Shown piece by piece: positions 1 to 6,454 of a stretch of 41,617 nucleotides of DNA. The position numbers and the translations under genes are program-made. Origin of the DNA: an uncultured Microscilla sp. (GTDB taxonomy: Bacteria > Bacteroidota > Bacteroidia > Cytophagales > Microscillaceae). The stretch's first letter is position 1. Each line of letters begins with the position of its first letter. The notes under the pieces were generated by a model. That model was not told the origin of the DNA. It was given only the letters and a program-made list of their open reading frames with translations, and did no database searches. The stretch spans positions 1 to 41,617 of the forward strand of contig NZ_CANLRP010000065.1 in the NCBI RefSeq assembly GCF_947493425.1. The letters are read 5' to 3'.

Positions 1-77
1 GATACGCGAACCGTATGTCCGGTGGTGTGAGAGGGATAAAGTAGGGTAGAATGATTTCCTACTTTACCCTACTCGAT
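1..77 (+). mobile_element. 3' end of a group II intron (domain V part, domain VI)
   Basis: The window opens inside a domain V hairpin: ATACG and CGTAT pair around a CGAA loop, followed by the two-base bulge GT and then CCGGTGGT, whose partner lies left of the window. GTGAGAGG leads into domain VI. In domain VI, GAG pairs with CTC, AGGG with CCCT and AAAGTAGG with CCTACTTT. A single unpaired A at 71 sits between CCCT and CTC, seven bases from the end if the intron ends at T77. That is the usual place of the branch-point adenosine. The ending CTACTCGAT is typical of bacterial group II introns. The reverse transcriptase gene would lie outside the window to the left. The intron sits just beyond the 3' end of the DUF1835 gene and reads towards it. 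Confidence 0.85.
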
Positions 78-106
78 TAGGCTACTACCTTTTGGCTAAA
101 AAGTGT

Positions 107-1057
107 TTACTCGTTTGCTACCAGCTTGCCCTTGGTGCTGTGCCAGCGGTAATCAGTATTTTTTACTCCACCCAAGGCAAATGACTGAGGCTGAACAGTT
201 AAAAAATTTTGTTGTCGATTAACCACTTGTTTGCCCAAGTCTGTCAATTGTAACTGTTCATTTTCTTGCCAAAGCGCCCCCATTCGTTGCATAGAATCAT
301 AGTATTGCAAATCGCCAAAACCCAAGTGAGGAGTACTTTCGCGAAGCATGCGTCCTACCCACCGATGTTTGTTTGGCAAAGAGTGGGGTTGGATCATTTC
401 CAGCATTTGTCGTTCTATAAGGTTAAGCCCGCTTTGCTGGTCAGGGAAAAGTTGCTGAAAGTAACCAAAAGCAGTTTTTAGGTAAGGAAAACCTGCCGGA
501 GTGTGGTGTTGAATCAAGTCAACCAAGGCAAGCAGGTCTTGTCCGCAATAAGCCGCCCATACCTTATCGGCAAATGCAATATTTGCTTCACTCAGTTTTT
601 TTCTTTGGGCAAACAAAGGTGCAAAATGTTCAGGTGCAAGCTGCCCCAATCCCCTGAAATCTTCTACAGCAGGGTGGGCATCAATGCATACCAAATAAAT
701 GCGATCTAACCCAAGTTGTTGTTGATAAAGCCAACTCAAAACAGCCATCAAGTTTACTTGGCAAAACCAGTCAAACTCAAACCAAAGAGTAATTTCCTGA
801 TAATCAGAAGCCGCTTTTAGTTGATTGAGTTCTTGTATTACCAGCTTCTGATAACTATCTGTAGGTATGGGCTCACGCAAGGGTAAATGATTATACTGTT
901 GTGTGAAGAACTCTTGGCGAATAGTATAAAACTCAGGAGTGGCTACCTCATAAGTGGTAGGACCACAGGCAAGCGCTTCGTTCCAGACAAGGCGGTTACC
1001 TGGCAAAGTAAAGTGATGGGCAGTACCCTCACCATTGAGTATATGTAGTATTTTCAT
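107..1057 (-). CDS. DUF1835 domain protein
   Basis: A 316-residue cytoplasmic protein without signal peptide or membrane segment. The N-terminus (HILNGEGTAHHF, then WNEALACGP about residues 26-33) is the typical start of DUF1835 proteins, which often carry a second conserved domain (DUF3658) in the C-terminal half. The family has no established biochemical role, and none can be assigned here. The ATG at 1057 gives a start that agrees with the family N-terminus. The gene stands alone: the upstream neighbour diverges, and a group II intron end lies 30 bases beyond its stop codon. Confidence 0.75.
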   Translation of the reverse strand: MKILHILNGEGTAHHFTLPGNRLVWNEALACGPTTYEVATPEFYTIRQEFFTQQYNHLPLREPIPTDSYQKLVIQELNQLKAASDYQEITLWFEFDWFCQVNLMAVLSWLYQQQLGLDRIYLVCIDAHPAVEDFRGLGQLAPEHFAPLFAQRKKLSEANIAFADKVWAAYCGQDLLALVDLIQHHTPAGFPYLKTAFGYFQQLFPDQQSGLNLIERQMLEMIQPHSLPNKHRWVGRMLRESTPHLGFGDLQYYDSMQRMGALWQENEQLQLTDLGKQVVNRQQNFLTVQPQSFALGGVKNTDYRWHSTKGKLVANE

Positions 1058-1309
1058 GGATTGTATGGTTTATATAAAAAGCTTTAAACATACTCTAATT
1101 TACATCACATAGTGTTTGGGACAAAACATAACCTGTTTCTTTTGTGGCTTGAGGTATTTTTCTTTTCTTGAATAAGGGAAACCTTCACAAAGCTACTGGC
1201 AATGAGACTACTTGAAAGAGTCGTAGCATAGTTAACACAACCAATGTTTTAACATCGTGTATAGGATGCAATACTTAAGAATATTTAAATAAAACAGGCA
1301 ACTTTACTA

Positions 1310-2074
1310 ATGAGCATAAGAACTAAAACAATCTGCCTAATCGTCGGGCTAACGTGTATGCAGTTTTCAGTATTGGCGCAAAACAGGCTTAAGGTGATTA
1401 TACCCACCGCCGCACAAGAAACAGATTATATATGGCGAACCATTCGTGATATAACCTTCTTTGAGCAGCATAAGTACCAACTAAGCCTGCCTAAAGGTAG
1501 TTTAATAGAAGCATTGAAGAAGAAAGCCAGGGCTCAACAGTTGTCTGATGAAGATTATGTTGCCTTAAAAAAGTTTGTAACAGATAAAGTGTACCAAAAA
1601 GCTGATTATCAAAAAGGGTATCAATTGATTAAACAAAATGAAGCCTTGCTTAATCGTTTGATCAAACAGCTAAGTAAAAATGCCCCCAAACGCTGGAAGT
1701 TTAAAATGTTTGATACCTACCAAGTCACGCTTACGCTTTATGGTTCAGGGGGAAGCTATGACCCTGATCAAGGATCTATTATTATTTTTGCTACTCGTGA
1801 TGGAAAATTCAAACAATACAAAAATCCGGCAAACACCATTATTCACGAAATTATCCATATAGGGATAGAGCATTCCATTATCCGAAAGCATAAAGTCTCT
1901 CATGGGTTAAAAGAGCGCATTGTAGATACTTTTGTACTGCTCAATTTTAAGAAATACCTGCCTGAATACTATGTTCAGAATATGGGTGATAAGCGTTTAG
2001 ATACTTACCTGAGGCATAAAAAAGATTTAGATAATTTAGAATATATTGTGAAAAAAGTGCAGCAAAAAAAGTGA
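1310..2074 (+). CDS. Secreted protein with HExxH metallopeptidase-like motif
   Basis: A 254-residue protein with an N-terminal signal peptide (hydrophobic stretch about residues 7-21, likely cleaved after VLA at residue 23), so exported to the periplasm or beyond. H179-E180-I-I-H183, followed by an acidic residue in IGIEHS, looks like a zincin zinc-binding helix; a later HGLKERIVD segment could give a further ligand. The middle (about residues 70-125) is a lysine-rich helical region. I do not recognise the family. A metallopeptidase function is inference from the HExxH motif only, which can occur by chance. The ATG at 1310 precedes the signal peptide directly. It is transcribed alone, with the lipoprotein gene 187 bases downstream on the same strand. 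Confidence 0.7.
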   Translation: MSIRTKTICLIVGLTCMQFSVLAQNRLKVIIPTAAQETDYIWRTIRDITFFEQHKYQLSLPKGSLIEALKKKARAQQLSDEDYVALKKFVTDKVYQKADYQKGYQLIKQNEALLNRLIKQLSKNAPKRWKFKMFDTYQVTLTLYGSGGSYDPDQGSIIIFATRDGKFKQYKNPANTIIHEIIHIGIEHSIIRKHKVSHGLKERIVDTFVLLNFKKYLPEYYVQNMGDKRLDTYLRHKKDLDNLEYIVKKVQQKK

Positions 2075-2218
2075 AGCAGTCTTTAATATCAGCCGGGACT
2101 GACACGTTTTAGATGCATTCGTGTATGTTACATAGTTTTGTTTGTTGAGGTCGTGGTTAAGCAACCATACATACAATAATTTAACATCATAGGGGGATAT
2201 ATGCCAAGAAAAAAGCTG

Positions 2219-2226
2219 TATTTTTG
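2219..2226 (+). promoter_or_regulatory. Candidate -7 promoter element
   Basis: TATTTTTG fits the Bacteroidetes -7 consensus TANNTTTG and lies 36 bases before the lipoprotein start. I see no convincing -33 TTG at the usual distance, so this is weak. Confidence 0.3.
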
Positions 2227-2261
2227 CCCTAAAGTTAAATAACCCAAAACAAACTAAAATT

Positions 2262-2957
2262 ATGTGCAAACAAATGAAGCTATATGTATTTGTAATCTCT
2301 ATGACATTGTTATGGGGATGCCAGCAACAACCTGCCAATGAAATAAACCCTCAAAACAATCAAAAGCTCATAGAAGTATCGCCGATAGCACATTTAAGTT
2401 TTGCTAAAGAACCTACCCAGGCTGAACTGAATAAGGCGCTTGCGAAAATTGATGAGGCATATTTGAATAAAAGGGCGTTAAGAGCTCTTCCGGTAGGGGG
2501 GGGCACGCCTACGTTGGGAGAAAAAAAGGTAATCTTAAAGTCAAAAACTGGCGGACGCAAACACGCCAAAACAGATGATCGGGTAGAGTGTACAGCCTAT
2601 TACAATAGCTATACGGTACGTTTTAATATGAACAACCTTGATAAGGACGACCGCGAAATGAATGCTATAGATTACTTTGTGTATGTGTTTCCGGTAGCTG
2701 ACGGCATACAATGGGACAACTTAAGCCAGTTAGAAATAAGGAATTTTGGTACAGATGGTTGGTATTGCAAATATGTGCAAATTAGAGAGCAAAACTGGAA
2801 ATACTTCCGTCAAGAGGCTCCTGAAGCAGGTTTTGTAAACGAAAGAACCGAAACATTTATCTATGAAGGTTGGGTACAAACCGATGGTGGACCAGACAGG
2901 ATTAGCCGTGCTTCTAACAACCCCGAACTTTTACAGTTACGCCCCATTACTGAATAA
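2262..2957 (+). CDS. Hypothetical lipoprotein with a G8 tract
   Basis: A 231-residue protein with a type II signal peptide: hydrophobic residues 7-18, then the lipobox LLWGC with C20 as lipidation site, so membrane anchored. The Met at residue 5 is an equally possible start and changes nothing after processing. The mature part is rich in Tyr, Trp and Asn, with two conserved-looking stretches around residues 106-140 and 155-210. I recognise no family. The codons for VGGG (about residues 79-82) contain eight G in a row at 2496-2503, which is rare in this AT-rich DNA and could slip. A 15-bp hairpin follows the gene at 2992-3042. Confidence 0.7.
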   Translation: MCKQMKLYVFVISMTLLWGCQQQPANEINPQNNQKLIEVSPIAHLSFAKEPTQAELNKALAKIDEAYLNKRALRALPVGGGTPTLGEKKVILKSKTGGRKHAKTDDRVECTAYYNSYTVRFNMNNLDKDDREMNAIDYFVYVFPVADGIQWDNLSQLEIRNFGTDGWYCKYVQIREQNWKYFRQEAPEAGFVNERTETFIYEGWVQTDGGPDRISRASNNPELLQLRPITE

Positions 2958-2991
2958 GCAAAACAGGCAGTTAATGGGCTGCTTGGGTTTT

Positions 2992-3042
2992 GGTTACAAA
3001 TGCCAAAATACAAGTCTTTTGCATGTGTTGGTATTTGTAACC
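2992..3042. terminator. Convergent hairpin terminator
   Basis: Arms at 2992-3006 and 3028-3042 pair over 15 bases with one G-T pair (GGTTACAAAT against ATTTGTAACC at the base). It lies between the 3' ends of two convergent genes. A second stem, CCTGGTT 3041-3047 with AACCAGG 3061-3067, overlaps it by two bases and reaches into the kinase stop region, so the two would compete. T-runs are short. Confidence 0.5.
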
Positions 3043-3058
3043 TGGTTTTGTCCTTGGT

Positions 3059-4369
3059 TCAACCAGGAGGAGTATTGGGTATTTTTAAGGTAAAAGCAGA
3101 GCCTTGATTTACCGATGATTTTACGTCTATGCTACCATTAAGTTTTTGTAATATTTCTTTGACAATATATAAGCCTAACCCTGCTCCATTAGAGTGAGCA
3201 CTGGCACGATAAAACATCTTAAAAATATTGTTGAGATGGTCTTGATCTATGCCTTTGCCATTGTCTTGGATAGTAATAATGGCTTGTTGAGGTTGTTGGT
3301 CTACTTTAATCAAAATTAAAGGGTTGGCTTGGTGAGGGTTATGGTAACTAATGGCGTTTGACAATAAATTGTTCAACAAGATCAAACAACGACTACGGTC
3401 AGAATAAAAAATATGCCTGCCATTGATGGCCAGTTTTTTTTCTATTTTGGAGGCAGCTGGCAAATATTGTAGTTTTTCCAATACCGTTTGTATCAACTCA
3501 TTAAAATCAATTTGCTCCACATTGGTTTCCATGCGGGCATTCATTGAATAATCAATGATTTCTTCAATAAAATAATCAAGTTTGAGCACACTATTACGCA
3601 TTTTGTTGAGGTACTCTTGTATGTTCTGTGGAGGTTCATATTCGGCAAGTTGCAACAAACCTAGCAGCGATTTAAGTGGTGCCCGTAAGTCATGCGAGGC
3701 ACTATAAACGAAACGGTCTAACTCTGCATTGGTTTTTTTGAGTTCTTCATTGATGGCCATTAAACGGTTTTGAGTTCGTTTTTGCACGTCAATATCTACA
3801 ATTGCTCCATCATAAAATACTTCCCCCTCGCTGTTGCGTGACAAAATACAACTCACCAACCCCCAAAACATTGTTCCATCTTTTTTCTTGAATAAAGCCT
3901 CTTCATTTTTGAAAAAACCATTGGACGCTAACTTTTCATTCAATGTATCAATTGTACTTTGTTCGACAAAAAGTGCGCTAATTGGCAAACTGATTACTTC
4001 TTTAGCTTGTTTGTACGCAAAAAGCTCAGCAAATGCCTGATTGATGTAAACTACTCCTTTGTGTGGGGTGCTTCGGAAAATAGCCTCATTAATATGCTCA
4101 TTGATAGAGCGTAAAATTTGTTCATTTTTTCGGGCAAGTGCTTCAGCTGCTTTGTATCGTTCGGCTTCAAGCTTTATTTGTTGATTTGCTTCTGTTAACT
4201 CTTTCGAGTTTCGTTGCATCTCATGTTTAATAGCCGTGCGCTCTTTTTCAAAGTTATCATAAGAATCACTAATGGAGGCAAAAAGCTTTTCCAGACCCTT
4301 AGGCATTGCTTTGCCTTTCAAAAAGTCTTTAAGTTGCTTTTCCAAAAGCGGGTTATATTGCTTATTCAT
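3059..4369 (-). CDS. PAS-domain sensor histidine kinase, soluble
   Basis: A 436-residue histidine kinase with no membrane segment. Residues 35-85 form a coiled coil. Residues 82-200 are a PAS domain with PAC segment (AIFRSTPHKGVVYINQAF; GEVFYDGAIVDIDVQKRTQ). The dimerisation helix carries the phospho-accepting H226 in SASHDLRAPL. The ATPase domain shows the N-box LLNNLLSNAISYH (331-343), DNGKGID (369-375) and GAGLGLYIV (395-403). All catalytic motifs are intact, so it should autophosphorylate. There is no receiver domain and no response regulator gene nearby, so the partner is unknown. The signal is probably intracellular. The gene lies 120 bases downstream of the acetyltransferase gene on the same strand; co-transcription is possible but not shown. 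Confidence 0.9.
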   Translation of the reverse strand: MNKQYNPLLEKQLKDFLKGKAMPKGLEKLFASISDSYDNFEKERTAIKHEMQRNSKELTEANQQIKLEAERYKAAEALARKNEQILRSINEHINEAIFRSTPHKGVVYINQAFAELFAYKQAKEVISLPISALFVEQSTIDTLNEKLASNGFFKNEEALFKKKDGTMFWGLVSCILSRNSEGEVFYDGAIVDIDVQKRTQNRLMAINEELKKTNAELDRFVYSASHDLRAPLKSLLGLLQLAEYEPPQNIQEYLNKMRNSVLKLDYFIEEIIDYSMNARMETNVEQIDFNELIQTVLEKLQYLPAASKIEKKLAINGRHIFYSDRSRCLILLNNLLSNAISYHNPHQANPLILIKVDQQPQQAIITIQDNGKGIDQDHLNNIFKMFYRASAHSNGAGLGLYIVKEILQKLNGSIDVKSSVNQGSAFTLKIPNTPPG

Positions 4370-4489
4370 ATGAAGAGATTCTTAGTAGATAGTATGCCTC
4401 CCTATGTTTTTGTGTGAGTGCATACAAATATTAAACAGGCAAAATTGATAACTTATTGTTTATAAACGTCATACAGTCATCAACGAGCT

Positions 4490-4924
4490 TCACTCTTTTT
4501 CGTTAATTACCAATAAAGTGTTTCCGTGTGGATACTGACTCTGGCACCAATCTATTTTGGTAGTTACTTCTGTTGGTGTTTTTTCAGGATACTTTACATC
4601 AACAAATCCGCAGCTTTTATAAAACGCAGTTAAATGTTTGAAAGCCAAACAATATATGGTGTGTGATGGAGAACGTTGTTCCAATAGAAAATCGACTATT
4701 TTGCGGGCAACCCCTTGCTTTCGGTGACTATCTGCCACATACATTCCCCCAAGTTCTTGTATGCCATCCGATATATTAACCAATCTGCCGATGCCTATTT
4801 TTTCATCAGACTGTTGTGCAATGGCTATAAATTCGTTGTTGAAATCAGAGTTTACAAAACCCAGTTCGTCATATCGGGCATTAGCCCAAGGTATATCAGT
4901 AATAGTGGCTTTTCGAATGATCAT
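4490..4924 (-). CDS. GNAT family N-acetyltransferase
   Basis: A 144-residue single-domain protein of the GNAT fold, which transfers an acetyl group from acetyl-CoA to an amine. The pyrophosphate-binding motif A is visible as RKQGVARKIVDFLLEQ (about residues 67-82), preceded by the beta-4 strand ELGGMYV. The N-terminus MIIRKAT is a normal GNAT start, with ATG at 4924. The substrate cannot be told from sequence. Length is typical. The upstream spacer is filled by two miniature mobile elements. Confidence 0.85.
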   Translation of the reverse strand: MIIRKATITDIPWANARYDELGFVNSDFNNEFIAIAQQSDEKIGIGRLVNISDGIQELGGMYVADSHRKQGVARKIVDFLLEQRSPSHTIYCLAFKHLTAFYKSCGFVDVKYPEKTPTEVTTKIDWCQSQYPHGNTLLVINEKE

Positions 4925-4995
4925 GGTGTCTCTAAAGTGTAGTAATATATTAGTTTATCTTTTTATCTCAGGTCATATACCTTTTGGTAAACTTA

Positions 4996-5153
4996 GGAAT
5001 GGTGTAAAAATAAATTTCTATAGTAACGCTAAAATATTTTGTTGCTAGACGCGGCAAAAAATTGGCTAATAGCAGCGCTATTCGGCTATTTTTTAACAAA
5101 GTATAGCCTCAAAAGATGAGATTAAGAATGTAAATTTATTTTGGTACCATTCC
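4996..5153. mobile_element. Miniature inverted-repeat element, family A, copy 1
   Basis: A 158-bp element starting GGAATGGTGTAAAAATAAAT and ending with its imperfect inverse (4 mismatches in about 27). It is flanked by the direct repeat TTA (4993-4995 and 5154-5156), read as a 3-bp target duplication. The interior holds a strong hairpin (AATAGC/GCTATT, with A-run and T-run arms outside). It has no coding capacity. A second copy of identical length lies at 18436-18593. Confidence 0.8.
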
Positions 5154-5170
5154 TTAGCTATGTATACTTA

Positions 5171-5353
5171 GAACTTGTTTAAGGTTTAGCTTCGCTGAGC
5201 TTGCCCTAAAGGGCTGCGGTTCTCCAAATGATTCAAAATACATGCTTCGTTGTGTAAATGCTCATTTAGCGCTGCTAAACTCCGCCTTACACGCCTCGCC
5301 TGAAAATCAAAAATTAAATTTTTGCTCTCAAAGCATAAACATTAAACAAGTTC
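5171..5353. mobile_element. Miniature inverted-repeat element, family B, copy 1
   Basis: A 183-bp element bounded by GAACTTGTTTAAGGTTTA and its inverse (one mismatch in 18), with the direct repeat TTA on both sides (5168-5170 and 5354-5356). It contains GCTTGCCCTAAAGGGCTGCGG and GGCGAGGCG segments and no ORF. The other copy (15270-15473) is in opposite orientation. Copy 1 begins only 17 bases after family A copy 1. Together they fill most of the 495-base spacer between the GNAT and SixA genes. Confidence 0.8.
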
Positions 5354-5419
5354 TTAAACAAAAATAAATGAATGAAGCATCATAGACAAAATTAATATTT
5401 ATTTTTCCTGAACTAAACC

Positions 5420-5926
5420 CTATTTAGTTTCTTCTTTAGGAAAATACAATTTAGGATATTCAAAATACACCAATGAAGCTTCTTTAGCTGTGATTTGTTT
5501 CCATTGTGTAGCCACAAAATTAAACTGCACTATCCCTGTAGTAGGCACATTGTCTATGGGGCCAGGCGCAAAGTAGTTGGTTAAATCTGTCAACCCTGGA
5601 TTGTGCCCCACCAATACCAGTGAAGTTACTTTATCAGACTGCTGTCGGATCAGACGGAGCAGCGTTTGGGCATGTGCTTCATAAATGCGCTGATCAAATT
5701 CAACGGCAGTTTCAGGTAGCACTTCTACAAATGCAGCCACTGTCAAGCGGGTTCTTACCGATGGGCTTGATAGTATAAGATGAGGCATTGCCCCTTTTTC
5801 TTTAAATTTTTGTGCCATAAAAGGTGCATCTCTTTTCCCTCTTTTGTTGAGAGGACGTTCAAAGTCTGAAAGTGACAAATCTTTCCAGCTTGACTTGGCA
5901 TGCCTTAGCAATGTCAGTGTTTTCAT
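5420..5926 (-). CDS. SixA-type histidine phosphatase
   Basis: A 168-residue member of the phosphoglycerate-mutase-like histidine phosphatase superfamily, small SixA branch. The catalytic motif is LLRHAKSSW with R8 and H9 (phosphohistidine), the second arginine lies in SSPSVRTR (55-60), and the second histidine is H108 in LVGHNPGLTDL. SixA of E. coli removes phosphate from phosphohistidine proteins. The substrate here is unknown, though a histidine kinase gene lies nearby. The ATG at 5926 directly precedes the first beta strand. The 3' flank holds the family B mobile element. Confidence 0.88.
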   Translation of the reverse strand: MKTLTLLRHAKSSWKDLSLSDFERPLNKRGKRDAPFMAQKFKEKGAMPHLILSSPSVRTRLTVAAFVEVLPETAVEFDQRIYEAHAQTLLRLIRQQSDKVTSLVLVGHNPGLTDLTNYFAPGPIDNVPTTGIVQFNFVATQWKQITAKEASLVYFEYPKLYFPKEETK

Positions 5927-6367
5927 ACGGTCATATCTTTATTAAGTACAATTCTTTTAATATTCCTTAAGTGAAGTTTTTTCGTAAATATAACTATTCT
6001 TTCAACAGAATGTATTTTTGCAACTTTCTTTATGATTTCATAACCTTTGAAAAAAAACATCGTACATGTAAATGTGAATTGCATAATTCAAAGTTATTAA
6101 AGTGTAACTAAAAGTAAATCAGTGAAATACAAATATATTTTTTATTAATATTTTGTTTTTATACTGTCAAAAAATTAACAAAAAGGTGTTTAGAAATAAA
6201 AGCCTTTCATTAAAAATAATAAAGGTGTATTTTGAATTATATAAAGTTGTTAATGCAGGTGTTTTATATTAAATCCATTCTCATAGTCGATTCCCGGCTT
6301 TCTTTATAAAACCTCATTTATACAAAGAATTTTTATTGAGTGCTAAATTTTATAGTCTAATTTTTAA

Positions 6368-6402
6368 AACCATCCAATGGGAGATATCGGGTGGTTTTTT
6401 TT
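6368..6402 (+). terminator. Rho-independent terminator upstream of the topoisomerase gene
   Basis: AACCATCC (6368-6375) pairs with GGGTGGTT (6389-6396, one T-G pair), followed by eight T. It reads rightwards and ends 53 bases before the next start codon, with no plus-strand gene before it. It either insulates the topoisomerase promoter or ends an unannotated small RNA. Confidence 0.65.
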
Positions 6403-6417
6403 ATGCGTTGACTTGTG

Positions 6418-6425
6418 TAACTTTG
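6418..6425 (+). promoter_or_regulatory. Candidate -7 promoter element for the topoisomerase gene
   Basis: TAACTTTG matches TANNTTTG exactly. It lies after the terminator and 29 bases before the ATG, which suggests a short leader. No clear -33 TTG is seen. Confidence 0.4.
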
Positions 6426-6454
6426 AACAAAAAGTCAATCTACTTTTTTAACGC

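Larger units (their letters stand above)
5927..6454. other. AT-rich 528-base spacer with orphan terminator
   Basis: No convincing gene. It holds a TANNTTTG match (TATTTTTG, 6013-6020), a strong plus-strand terminator at 6368-6402 with no gene in front of it, and the promoter element at 6418. A short transcript ending at the terminator is possible. Confidence 0.4.

Noticed and set aside
3059..5926. Idea that kinase, acetyltransferase and SixA phosphatase form one signalling operon
   Set aside because: The SixA gene is separated from the other two by a 495-base spacer containing two mobile elements, and no shared regulatory site was seen.
6275..6315. TCGATTCCCGGC resembling a tRNA T-loop, possible attachment site
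   Set aside because: The flanking five bases on each side do not pair, and no anticodon or acceptor arm is found upstream. I could not support a tRNA or tRNA fragment.
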